From assembly GCF_000786205.1 (NCBI RefSeq), contig NZ_JROH01000018.1, positions 1-64,000 of the forward strand: a stretch of 64,000 bases of DNA. Direction: 5' to 3'. This DNA comes from Sphingomonas sp. 37zxx (lineage in GTDB: Bacteria > Pseudomonadota > Alphaproteobacteria > Sphingomonadales > Sphingomonadaceae). The translations under genes were made by a program, and so were the position numbers. The first letter of the stretch is position 1; each line of letters begins with the position of its first letter. The notes beneath the pieces were generated by a model. The model was given only the letters and a program-made list of their open reading frames with translations, did no database searches and was not told the DNA's origin. Positions 52,625 through 60,925 of the stretch are shown piece after piece.

Positions 52625-53893
52625 ATGTCCTTTTACACATCGCTGAGCGGGCTGCAGGCCAGCCAAAAGGAAATGTCGACGATTTCGCACAATCTGGCGA
52701 ACGTCGCGACCGACGGTTTCAAGAAAAGCCGTACCGAATTCGCCGATGTCATTGCCTCGAGCGTGTCGGCGAACCCGACCAGCGTGGTGGGATCGGGCGT
52801 CGTCACCAAGGCGATCCGCCAGCAATTCGGCCAGGGTACGCTGGTGCAGACCGGATCGACGCTCGACCTGGCGATTTCGGGTGACGGTTTCTTCGCGGTG
52901 AAGCCCGATGCCGATGGGTCGAAGGTGAACTTCACCCGTAACGGCGGCATGTTGATCGACCGCGAACGCTACGTCGTCGATTCGAACGGCAGCAAGCTTC
53001 AGGTCTATCCGGTCGACGGATCGGGCGCGGTGGTGGCCGCCGGGATCGACAGCCTGATCAGCCTGCGCCTGCCGCAGACCAGCGGCACCCCGACGCCGAC
53101 GGGCAATGTGGCGCTGACCGTGAACCTCAATTCGGGGGCGAACATCCCATCGGTTACGACTTTCGATCGCTTCAACCCGGCAAGCTACAACCAGTCGACC
53201 CAGACGACGGTGTATGACGGCAATGGCGCGCCGCTGACGATGACCAGCTATATGGTGCGCCAGACCGCGCCGACGGTCGCCGACCCGACGTCCGAATGGG
53301 CGGTCTACAGCTTTGTCGGGGATCAATTGCTGACCGCCGGCGGTGCCGATGCGGTGACGCTGACGTTCGACAGTGCCGGCGCGCTGACGACGCCGACCGC
53401 GCCGACGATGTTCGATGCCTTCACCCCATCGGGCGGCACGTCGGAACAGCAGATCGCGCTTGGTTTCGGAGCCGGCACCAAGCTGACCGCCGCGCCGTTC
53501 GTGGTGGAAAGCCGCAGCCAGGACGGCGCGGCGATCGGCCAGCTCGAATCGGTCGCGGTCGATGCCGAGGGCATGGTGTTCGCCACCTTCTCGAACGGTG
53601 ACAACAAGGCGCTGGGCAAAGTGGCCATCGCCAATTTCGCGAACCCATCGGGCTTGCGCCAGCTTGGCAACGGCACCTGGGCCACGACCGGCATGGCGGG
53701 CGATCTGGTGCTGGGCGAGGCCAATCAAAACGGCCTGGGCGGGCTGATGTCGGGCATCATCGAAGGATCGAATGTCGACATCACCGAAGAACTGGTCGCG
53801 CTGATCGCGGCACAGCGCAATTTCCAGGCGAATGCGAAGGCGCTCGATACATCGAGCCAGATTTCGCAGACCATCGTCAATATCCGTAGCTGA
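52625..53893 (+). CDS. flgE: Flagellar hook protein FlgE
   Basis: 422 residues: N-terminal SFYTSLSGLQASQKEMSTISHNLANVATDGFKKSR, the LDLAISGDGFFAV motif near 80, a variable middle, and the C-terminal GSNVDITEELVALIAAQRNFQANAKAL. It forms the hook. AGGAG sits about 10 bases before the ATG. Confidence 0.95.
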   Translation: MSFYTSLSGLQASQKEMSTISHNLANVATDGFKKSRTEFADVIASSVSANPTSVVGSGVVTKAIRQQFGQGTLVQTGSTLDLAISGDGFFAVKPDADGSKVNFTRNGGMLIDRERYVVDSNGSKLQVYPVDGSGAVVAAGIDSLISLRLPQTSGTPTPTGNVALTVNLNSGANIPSVTTFDRFNPASYNQSTQTTVYDGNGAPLTMTSYMVRQTAPTVADPTSEWAVYSFVGDQLLTAGGADAVTLTFDSAGALTTPTAPTMFDAFTPSGGTSEQQIALGFGAGTKLTAAPFVVESRSQDGAAIGQLESVAVDAEGMVFATFSNGDNKALGKVAIANFANPSGLRQLGNGTWATTGMAGDLVLGEANQNGLGGLMSGIIEGSNVDITEELVALIAAQRNFQANAKALDTSSQISQTIVNIRS

Positions 53894-53905
53894 GGTCGCT
53901 AGCCG

Positions 53906-54658
53906 ATGGATCGTCTGGTCTACACCGCGATGTCGGGGCTCAAGAGCCAGATGTCGGCGCAAGCATCGATCGCGAACAATATCGCGAATGCGTCGACCAT
54001 CGGCTATCGCCAGGACCGGGTGACGTTCGAGCGGCTGATGCTGAAGGGCGATGGCGGGTTCGATTCGCGCCAGCCCTCTGCCGAGGAAGTCACCGACGCC
54101 GATCGGCGGGCGGGCACGATCATTTCGACCGGACGACCGCTCGACGTGGCGGTGACCACCGATGCCTGGATCGGGGTGCAGGCCACCGACGGCAGCGAGG
54201 CTTATACCCGGCGCGGCGACCTGAATGTCGCGCCGTCGGGGCTGCTTGAGACGGGCGACGGCTTTCCGGTGCTGGGCGCGGGCGGCACGCCGATCACGGT
54301 GCCGCCGCACGACCGGATCATGATCGCCGACGATGGTTCGGTGTCGATCACCCCGCGCGGGGCCGAACCCGGCAGCGCGCCGCAGGTGATCGACCGGCTG
54401 AAGCTGGTGAGCACCCAGGGGTCTCAAACGGTGAAAGGCCTGGACAATCTGCTGCATGTCAAAGGCGGCGGCGTGCTGCCGCAAGACATGGAAGCCAAGG
54501 TGGTGGGCGGATCGCTCGAACAGTCGAACGTCAATCTGACCGAGGCGCTGGTCGACATGATCGAGCTGCAGCGATCCTATGAAGTGCAGGCCAACCTGTT
54601 GAAGGAGGCCAAGAAAATGGACGAATCGAGCGCATCGTTGATGCGAATTCAGGGTTAA
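53906..54658 (+). CDS. flgF: Flagellar proximal rod protein FlgF
   Basis: 250 residues: DRLVYTAMSGLKSQMSAQASIANNIANAST at the N-terminus, LDVAVTTDAWIGVQATDG where FlgF/FlgG have their -DGFF- motif, and the C-terminal NVNLTEALVDMIELQRSYEVQ. Divergence in the middle motif and its place before flgG favour FlgF. Confidence 0.93.
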   Translation: MDRLVYTAMSGLKSQMSAQASIANNIANASTIGYRQDRVTFERLMLKGDGGFDSRQPSAEEVTDADRRAGTIISTGRPLDVAVTTDAWIGVQATDGSEAYTRRGDLNVAPSGLLETGDGFPVLGAGGTPITVPPHDRIMIADDGSVSITPRGAEPGSAPQVIDRLKLVSTQGSQTVKGLDNLLHVKGGGVLPQDMEAKVVGGSLEQSNVNLTEALVDMIELQRSYEVQANLLKEAKKMDESSASLMRIQG

Positions 54659-54670
54659 GGGAGCAATATC

Positions 54671-55459
54671 ATGGGCAGTGCGGCAATGCATATCGCGCGG
54701 ACCGGGCTCGACGCCCAGGATACGCGGATGCGGGTGATTTCGAACAACCTGGCCAACGTCAACACCACCGGGTTCAAGCGCGATCGCGCGGCGTTCGAAA
54801 CGCTTGCCTATCAGGTGGTGACCGCCGCCGGCTCGGCGAGCACGGCGGAAACCAATTACGCCACCGGGCTGGCGGTGGGCACCGGCGTGCGGGTGCAGGG
54901 CACCGCGCGGATCAACACGCAAGGATCGTTGCAGACGACGGGCAATTCGCTCGACGTGGCGCTCGACGGCGACGGGTTTTTCCAGATCACGCTGCCGGGC
55001 GGCCAGCTTGGCTATACCCGCGCGGGCAATTTCGCGCGCTCGCCCGAAGGTTTGCTGGTGACCAGCGAAGGCTATCAGGTGATGCCGGGCATCACGATTC
55101 CCGAAGGGGCGACGTCGGTGACCATCGGTGCCGACGGCATCGTCAGCGCAACGATCCAGGGCCAGACCGAGGCGAGCCAGATCGGCCAGTTGCAGGTCGC
55201 CGGTTTTCCCAATTCGGCCGGGTTGCAGGCGACGGGCGACAATTACCTGATCGAAACCGCCGCCAGCGGGGTCGCCAATCTGGGCGTCGCCGGATTGGAT
55301 GGGCGCGGCCAGATCCGCCAGGGGATGCTCGAGGGATCGAACGTCAACGTGGTCGAGGAGCTGGTCGACATGATCGAGACCCAGCGCGCCTATGAGGTCA
55401 ATTCCAAGATGATCAGCGCCACCGACGAGATGCTGCAATATGTCAATCAGAACCTCTGA
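54671..55459 (+). CDS. flgG: Flagellar distal rod protein FlgG
   Basis: 262 residues, the canonical FlgG length, with MRVISNNLANVNTTGFKRDRAAFETLAYQ, LDVALDGDGFFQI and the C-terminal NVNVVEELVDMIETQRAYEVNSKMISATDEML. Strongly conserved throughout. The ATG is 12 bases after flgF. Confidence 0.96.
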   Translation: MGSAAMHIARTGLDAQDTRMRVISNNLANVNTTGFKRDRAAFETLAYQVVTAAGSASTAETNYATGLAVGTGVRVQGTARINTQGSLQTTGNSLDVALDGDGFFQITLPGGQLGYTRAGNFARSPEGLLVTSEGYQVMPGITIPEGATSVTIGADGIVSATIQGQTEASQIGQLQVAGFPNSAGLQATGDNYLIETAASGVANLGVAGLDGRGQIRQGMLEGSNVNVVEELVDMIETQRAYEVNSKMISATDEMLQYVNQNL

Positions 55460-55479
55460 GATGCAGGCGGCACCGCGGT

Positions 55480-55580
55480 CCCCCTTCCGCTTGCGGGAGG
55501 GGCTAGGGGAGGGCATTTCCTGCACTCGTCGCGGTCTGGCGACATGCCCTCCCCCAGCCCCTCCCGCAGGCGGGAGGGGA
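55480..55580. repeat. REP-like palindromic repeat between flgG and flgH (family A)
   Basis: Left arm about 55480-55515 and right arm 55544-55580 are inverted copies of the same C/G-rich unit as 31423-31526; each arm holds a CCCGC...GCGGG hairpin. Its right end, GGGAGGGGA, abuts the likely flgH start GTG 55581 and would act as its Shine-Dalgarno. Confidence 0.87.
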
Positions 55581-56258
55581 GTGCGCTTTGCGATCGGCGC
55601 TGCCATGCTCGCGATCGCCGGCATCGGTGCATCGCCTGCCAACGCGCAGCTGTTTGGCCAGAAAGCACCGCCCGAGGACTTCACCGCGACGTTGCCCGAG
55701 CCACTCGCGGTGGCCGAACCGGCCAATGGTTCGATTTTCCAGCCCGCCGATGGCTATGCCGCGCTGTATGAAGGGCAGCGTGCGCGCCGGCGGGGCGATC
55801 CGCTGACGATCGTGCTGGTCGAGCGGACGGCAGCGTCGAAATCGGCGGCGTCGAACCTCGACAGCAAGGGCAGCCTTGGCCTGGTCGGTCCCTCGACCGG
55901 GCCGCTGTCGCTGTTCCGCCCGACCGATGCACAGGCAAGTGGCAGTCGCGGGTTCCAGGGCGTCGGCGCTGCCGATCAGGCGAACGCGCTGACCGGCGAA
56001 GTCAGCGTCACGGTGGCCGAAGTCTATCCCAACGGCACGATGCTGGTGCAGGGGCAAAAGCGGCTGACGCTCAATCGCGGCGACGAGTTCGTCCAGATCA
56101 AGGGCATCGTCCGCACGATCGATGTCGATGCCAATAACCGCGTGCCATCGACCCGCGTCGCCGATGCGCGGATCAGCTATACCGGCAAGGGCGACGTCGC
56201 CCGCGCCAGCCGCCAGGGGTGGCTCAGCCGCTTCTTCCAGACGATCAGCCCGTTTTGA
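55581..56258 (+). CDS. flgH: Flagellar L-ring protein FlgH, without a lipobox
   Basis: 225 residues from GTG 55581. This start gives a normal signal peptide (MRFAIGAAMLAIAGIGASPANAQ); the frame is open back to 55440, but those 47 codons are the palindromic repeat plus the end of flgG. The FlgH domain is clear (RRRGDPLTIVLVERTAASKS; GEVSVTVAEVYPNGTMLVQG; RVADARISYTGKGDV). FlgH is usually a lipoprotein; here no Cys follows the signal peptide, so the L-ring would be unlipidated. The ribosome-binding site is supplied by the repeat with a short spacing of about 3-4 bases. Confidence 0.9.
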   Translation: MRFAIGAAMLAIAGIGASPANAQLFGQKAPPEDFTATLPEPLAVAEPANGSIFQPADGYAALYEGQRARRRGDPLTIVLVERTAASKSAASNLDSKGSLGLVGPSTGPLSLFRPTDAQASGSRGFQGVGAADQANALTGEVSVTVAEVYPNGTMLVQGQKRLTLNRGDEFVQIKGIVRTIDVDANNRVPSTRVADARISYTGKGDVARASRQGWLSRFFQTISPF

Positions 56259-57373
56259 TGAGGATGCGTTCGATGCTTCGCGCCTTTGCCACCGCCCTGT
56301 TGCTGGCCCTGATGGCCGCGCAGCCCGCTCTTGCGTCCGAGCGGGTCAAGGACATTGGCCGTTTCCAGGGTATCCGATCGAACCAGTTGACCGGCTATGG
56401 CATCGTCGTCGGGCTGCCCGGCAGCGGCGACGACAATCTGGAATATACCGTCCAGTCGATGAAGGGCGTCACCGCGCGCTTTGGATTTCAATTGCCGCCG
56501 GGGATCAATCCCAGCCTGAAGAACACCGCGGTGGTGATGATCACCGCCGAACTGCCAGCCTTTGCCAAGCCCGGCCAGCGGATCGACATCACCGTGTCGT
56601 CGATGGGGCGTGCCAAGAGCCTGCGCGGCGGATCGCTGATCCTCACCCCGCTGCTGGGGGCCGACGGGCAAATCTATGCGATGGCGCAGGGCAATCTGGC
56701 GGTGAGCGGGCTGGGGGCCGAGGGTGCCGATGGGTCGAAGATCGTCGTCAACGTCCCCTCGACCGGGCGGATCCCCGATGGCGCGACGGTCGAGCGTGCG
56801 GTCGAAACCGGCTTTGCCACGACGCCGACGCTGACCTTCAACCTGGCGCGCGCCGATTTCACCACCGCGCAGCGGGTGGCGGCGGTCATCAACAGTCGCT
56901 TCGGCACGATGCGCGCGCGCGCGGTCGATGCGGTGTCGGTATCGGTGACGGCACCGCCGGGGGCCGATGTCCGCACGATGCTGATGAGCGAGATCGAGAA
57001 CCTCAGCGTCGAATCGGCCGAAGCTGCGGCGCGGGTGATCGTCAATGCGCGCACCGGCACTGTGGTGATCAATTCGGCGGTGCGGGTCAGTCCGGCGGCG
57101 GTAACGCACGGTAAACTAACGGTGCGTATTGATGAGGCACAGCGCGTGGTGCAGCCGGCACCCTTTAGCCAGGGGCAGACTGCGGTCGAGCAGCAAAGCG
57201 CGATCGGAATCGAGGAGGAAGTAAAGCCGATGTTCCTGATCGAGCCCGGACCCAAGCTTGCCGATGTGGTGAAGGCGGTGAACGCGATCGGCGCATCGCC
57301 GGCCGATCTGGTCGCGATCCTGGAGGCATTGAAGGAAGCCGGCGCGCTCAAGGCCGAGCTGATCATCCTGTGA
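56258..57373 (+). CDS. flgI: Flagellar P-ring protein FlgI
   Basis: 371 residues from an ATG that shares its A with the flgH stop (TGATG). Signal peptide LLLALMAAQPALA, then the P-ring core (VKDIGRFQGIRSNQLTGYGIVVGLPGSGDD; GRAKSLRGGSLILTPLLGAD; ending EALKEAGALKAELIIL). It forms the periplasmic P-ring, assisted by FlgA. Confidence 0.96.
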   Translation: MRMRSMLRAFATALLLALMAAQPALASERVKDIGRFQGIRSNQLTGYGIVVGLPGSGDDNLEYTVQSMKGVTARFGFQLPPGINPSLKNTAVVMITAELPAFAKPGQRIDITVSSMGRAKSLRGGSLILTPLLGADGQIYAMAQGNLAVSGLGAEGADGSKIVVNVPSTGRIPDGATVERAVETGFATTPTLTFNLARADFTTAQRVAAVINSRFGTMRARAVDAVSVSVTAPPGADVRTMLMSEIENLSVESAEAAARVIVNARTGTVVINSAVRVSPAAVTHGKLTVRIDEAQRVVQPAPFSQGQTAVEQQSAIGIEEEVKPMFLIEPGPKLADVVKAVNAIGASPADLVAILEALKEAGALKAELIIL

Positions 57374-57723
57374 CGATCCCTGTGGTTCAGCTTCCGGGCG
57401 TCAACCAGCCGACGGTGTCGACCGACACCGCCCGGCTGGCCACCAGCGACAATCTGGACAAGGCAGGCGCGCAGTTCGAGAGCCTGTTCGTCGGCATGAT
57501 GCTGAAATCGATGCGATCGGCGCGATTGTCCGACTCGCTGTTCGAATCCAAGGCGCTCGACCAGTTTCGCGACATGCAGGACCAGCAGACCGCCAAGGCG
57601 ATGGCAGCGCATGCACCGCTCGGCATCGGCAAGGCGATGACCGATTTCCTGGCGAAATCGGCAGCGGCGGGTGAAGCCGGGGCCGGTACGCCGCCTGCGC
57701 CAGCGAATGGCCTGACCGCATGA
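57370..57723 (+). CDS. flgJ: Rod-cap protein FlgJ, N-terminal domain only
   Basis: 117 residues from a GTG that overlaps the flgI stop. The rod-binding region is recognisable (AGAQFESLFVGMMLKSMRSA and DSLFESKALDQFRDMQDQQTAKAMA). The C-terminal muramidase domain of enterobacterial FlgJ is absent, as in many alphaproteobacteria; the SLT protein at 47490-48383 probably replaces it. Confidence 0.9.
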   Translation: MTIPVVQLPGVNQPTVSTDTARLATSDNLDKAGAQFESLFVGMMLKSMRSARLSDSLFESKALDQFRDMQDQQTAKAMAAHAPLGIGKAMTDFLAKSAAAGEAGAGTPPAPANGLTA

Positions 57724-59060
57724 GCGACATGCTGTCGATCGCCGCCAGCGGGGTGCGGGCCTATCAAAATGCGCTGACCACCACGTCGGAGAATATCGCC
57801 AATGTCGGCACCGCCGGCTATGCGCGGCGGACGGCGGCGTTGAACGAAGTCAGCGCGCCCAGCAGCTTGTTGAACGGGCTGGCGCTGGCGGGGCAGGGGG
57901 TGCGGGTATCGGGCGTCGATCGCGCCGGCGATGCCTTTCGCGACGCCGAGGTGCGCAGCGCGGGCAGTGATCTCGCCAGGACGCAAACCGGGCTGGTCTG
58001 GCTAGAGCGGATCGAAGGCGCGCTGACCGGCCCGAAGCTCGACGAGCGGCTGGCGGCATTTTTCAACGCTGCCCAGAATGTCGCGGCGGACCCGTCGGCC
58101 AGTGCGCCGCGCGCGGTGATGCTGGAACAGGCCGCCGGGCTCGCCTCGGCATTTCGCGCCACCGGCAGCGCGCTCGAGGCTGCCGCGGCCGATATTGCCG
58201 GACAAGCCGATGAAGTCGTGCGCGACCTGAACGGGCTGGGCAAGGCGCTGGCGACGGTGAATGCCGGCCTGGGGCGGGTCGGTGACGGCAGTGCCGGCCA
58301 GGCCAGCCTGCTCGACGAGCGCGACCGGCTGCTGGAGCAGATGAGCACGCTGGTCGATGTCGACGCGACGTTCGACGCCGCCGGGCGCGCGACCTTGCGG
58401 ATCGGCGGCGCGGCAGGGCCGGTGCTGGTGTCGGGCGACAATGCGGGCAGCGTCACCTTTGTCACCAATGCCGATGGTGCCGGATCGATCGCGGTGCATC
58501 GCGGCGGCGAGCAAAGCACCGCGCCGGTATATGGCGGGGCGCTGGCGGGCATTATCGAAGGCGGACAGCGGATCGCCGGCGCGCGGGATTCGCTCGATGC
58601 GATGGCAGCGCAGTTCGTCGAAGGCGTCAATGCGGTGCAGGCGGGGGGGCATGACCTGGCGGGCAATCCCGGCGCGGCGATGTTTGCCGGGGATAGCGCG
58701 GCGACGGTGAACTTGGTGCTCGATGATCCGCGCGGCATCGCCGCCGCTGCCGTCGGCGGCGGTTCGCGCGACAATGGCAACCTGCAGGCGCTGGCCGATC
58801 TGCGGACCGGCAGCGGCATCGAAGCCGCGCTGACCGACATGGTCGTCGGCAATGGCGCGGCGATCAGCGGTCGCCGGTCGGTGGCGCAGGCGCAGAACGC
58901 GATCCACCAGGCCGCGACCGCGTCGCGCGATTCGCTGGCAGGCGTCAATCTGGACGAGGAAGCGGTGAACCTGATGCGGTTCCAGCAAGCCTATCAGGCA
59001 TCGAGCCGAGTGATTCAGGTGGCACGCGAAACGATCCAGTCGATCCTAGATATTCGGTGA
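57720..59060 (+). CDS. flgK: Flagellar hook-filament junction protein FlgK (HAP1)
   Basis: 446 residues: N-terminal AASGVRAYQNALTTTSENIANVGTAGYARR, central SLLDERDRLLEQMSTLVDVDA and C-terminal GVNLDEEAVNLMRFQQAYQASSRVIQVARE. The ATG overlaps the flgJ stop (ATGA). Confidence 0.95.
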   Translation: MSDMLSIAASGVRAYQNALTTTSENIANVGTAGYARRTAALNEVSAPSSLLNGLALAGQGVRVSGVDRAGDAFRDAEVRSAGSDLARTQTGLVWLERIEGALTGPKLDERLAAFFNAAQNVAADPSASAPRAVMLEQAAGLASAFRATGSALEAAAADIAGQADEVVRDLNGLGKALATVNAGLGRVGDGSAGQASLLDERDRLLEQMSTLVDVDATFDAAGRATLRIGGAAGPVLVSGDNAGSVTFVTNADGAGSIAVHRGGEQSTAPVYGGALAGIIEGGQRIAGARDSLDAMAAQFVEGVNAVQAGGHDLAGNPGAAMFAGDSAATVNLVLDDPRGIAAAAVGGGSRDNGNLQALADLRTGSGIEAALTDMVVGNGAAISGRRSVAQAQNAIHQAATASRDSLAGVNLDEEAVNLMRFQQAYQASSRVIQVARETIQSILDIR

Positions 59061-59938
59061 ATGCGATGATTCGAGTCTCGACCAACCAATTCTATGCCCG
59101 ATCGACCACCCAGATGGGGGCGCTGAGCGCCGCCGCGGTGACGCTGGAGGGGCAGATCGCCAGCGGCAAGCGGCTGACCGCGCCATCGGACGATGCGCCG
59201 GCCTATCGCTATCTTGCCGGATTGAAACAGGCCGGCGCCGACGATGTCGGGGCCAAGGCCAATATCGCCCTGGCGCAAAGCGTGTTGAGCCAGACCGATA
59301 CCACGCTGGGCGCGATCGAGGAGCAGTTGCAGCGCGCAAGCGAGCTGGCGATCCAGGCGGGCAGCGAAACCCTGTCGCCCGAAAACCGCAAGGCGATCGG
59401 GGCATCGGTGCAGGCTATTCTCGACGACGTGCTGGCGCTTGCCAACACCCGCGACATTCGCGGCCAGGCGATTTTCGGCGGCGGCGGCGACGAAGCATTC
59501 ATCCGCGATGCGACCGGCGCGATCGTCTATGCCGGGGGCACCGGCGGGGCGGCGATTCCGATCGGCAACGGCAGCGATGTGCAGGTCAGCGAAGCCGGCG
59601 ATCGCGCGCTGGGCGATGCGCTCGCCGCGCTGACCGCGATGACGACGGCGCTGGGCGAGGGCGAGGTGCCCGAAGGTGCCGGAGAGGCCATCGCCGGCGC
59701 GCTCGACGCGGTATCGGCGACGCGCGCCAGTGTCGGCGCGCGCGGGTTCCGGCTGGACATAGAGATGGGGCGGCTGGCCGATGTGAAGCTGGACCGCGAA
59801 ACCACACGATCGGGTATCGAGGATATCGATGTGAGCGCGGCGATCATCGAATTGCAGAAAACGATGACGGTGCTGCAGGCGGCGCAGGGCAGCTTCACCA
59901 AGCTGTCGGGGCTTAGCCTGTTCGACTATCTGCGCTGA
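59057..59938 (+). CDS. flgL: Flagellar hook-filament junction protein FlgL (HAP3)
   Basis: 293 residues from GTG 59057, which overlaps the flgK stop; the ATG at 59066 (MIRVSTNQFYARS), with GGTGA 5 bases upstream, is an equally good start. Flagellin-like N-terminus (LEGQIASGKRLTAPSDDAPA) and C-terminus (LQKTMTVLQAAQGSFTKLSGLSLFDYLR) identify FlgL. Last gene of the flg operon. Confidence 0.93.
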   Translation: MNAMIRVSTNQFYARSTTQMGALSAAAVTLEGQIASGKRLTAPSDDAPAYRYLAGLKQAGADDVGAKANIALAQSVLSQTDTTLGAIEEQLQRASELAIQAGSETLSPENRKAIGASVQAILDDVLALANTRDIRGQAIFGGGGDEAFIRDATGAIVYAGGTGGAAIPIGNGSDVQVSEAGDRALGDALAALTAMTTALGEGEVPEGAGEAIAGALDAVSATRASVGARGFRLDIEMGRLADVKLDRETTRSGIEDIDVSAAIIELQKTMTVLQAAQGSFTKLSGLSLFDYLR

Positions 59939-59992
59939 GGCGCTGCACGACACTATCATCCTTTCGACCAACAATTTTTCGCCGGCAAAGGC

Positions 59993-60019
59993 GCAAGCAT
60001 CCGGGCGCGCGGTCGTTCT
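59993..60019 (+). promoter_or_regulatory. Candidate sigma-28 promoter for motAB
   Basis: GCAAGCAT (59993-60000), an 11-base spacer, GTCGTTCT (60012-60019). The -10 resembles that of flgM (GTCGTTAC) at 6 of 8 positions; the -35 is weak. It is 42 bases upstream of motA in the 123-base gap after flgL. Confidence 0.4.
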
Positions 60020-60061
60020 TCCCTACAGGGTCGCGACAGCGTTTCGGGGGTAACAGCGCCA

Positions 60062-60925
60062 ATGTTCGTTTTGATTGGTTTCGTCGTGCTGATCGCGATG
60101 GTGTTTGGCGGCTTCGCGATCACCGGCGGCGCGCTCGGCCCGGTGATGCACGCGCTGCCGCACGAAATGCTGATCATCGGGGGGGCGGCGGTCGGCGCGC
60201 TGATCATCGGCAACTCGATGCTCGAGATCAAGGCGCTGGGCGGCGGCTTCATGAAGGTGGTCAAGGGGCCGAAATACAAGAAACAGGATTATCTCGACGC
60301 GATCTTCCTGGTCAGCAAGCTGATGAAGATGCTGCGCGTCGAAGGGCCGATCGCGCTCGAGCCGCATGTCGAGGATCCCAAATCCTCGCCGGTGTTCACC
60401 GAATATCCCCGGCTGCTGGCCGACCCGACACTGACCAATTTGATCGCCGATACGCTGCGGCTGGTGGTGGTGTCGTCGGGCACGCTCGACGTTCATGCGG
60501 TCGAGGATGTGATGGATAATTCGATCAAGACGCATCACCACGAAGTGCAGGGACCGCAGACCACGCTCCAGGGGCTGGCCGATGCGCTGCCCGCGCTCGG
60601 CATCGTCGCGGCGGTGCTTGGCGTGGTCAAGACGATGGGGTCGATCGACAAGCCGCCGGCGATCTTGGGCGGGATGATCGGATCGGCGCTGGTCGGCACC
60701 TTTCTGGGGGTGTTGCTGGCCTATGGCATCGTCGGGCCGCTCGCCACGCGCCTGCAGCAGGTGATCGATGCCGATGCCGCGATCTATCACACGATCAAGC
60801 AGATCATCATCGCCTCGCTACACGGCCACCCGCAGCCTTTGGTGATCGAGGCGGCGCGCAGCGGCATCGCGCACCATAACCAGCCCGGCTTTGCCGAGGT
60901 GTTCGACGGCCTGCGGGGTCGGTAA
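60062..60925 (+). CDS. motA: Flagellar motor stator protein MotA
   Basis: 287 residues, the usual MotA length, with four membrane helices (about 4-22, 32-50, 172-192, 204-224) and the cytoplasmic loop with charged residues (RVEGPIALEPHVEDP). The segment ALPALGIVAAVLGVVKTMGSI followed by GSALVGTFLGVLLAYGIVGP is the MotA-type channel, of the proton-driven class. motB starts right after its stop. Confidence 0.96.
   Translation: MFVLIGFVVLIAMVFGGFAITGGALGPVMHALPHEMLIIGGAAVGALIIGNSMLEIKALGGGFMKVVKGPKYKKQDYLDAIFLVSKLMKMLRVEGPIALEPHVEDPKSSPVFTEYPRLLADPTLTNLIADTLRLVVVSSGTLDVHAVEDVMDNSIKTHHHEVQGPQTTLQGLADALPALGIVAAVLGVVKTMGSIDKPPAILGGMIGSALVGTFLGVLLAYGIVGPLATRLQQVIDADAAIYHTIKQIIIASLHGHPQPLVIEAARSGIAHHNQPGFAEVFDGLRGR

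Noticed and set aside
52352..55726. A 1124-codon open frame on the minus strand across flgD-flgH
   Set aside because: It is antisense to five clearly conserved flagellar genes, is rich in His/Arg/Asp/Gly as expected for shadow frames of high-GC codons, and has no recognisable domain.
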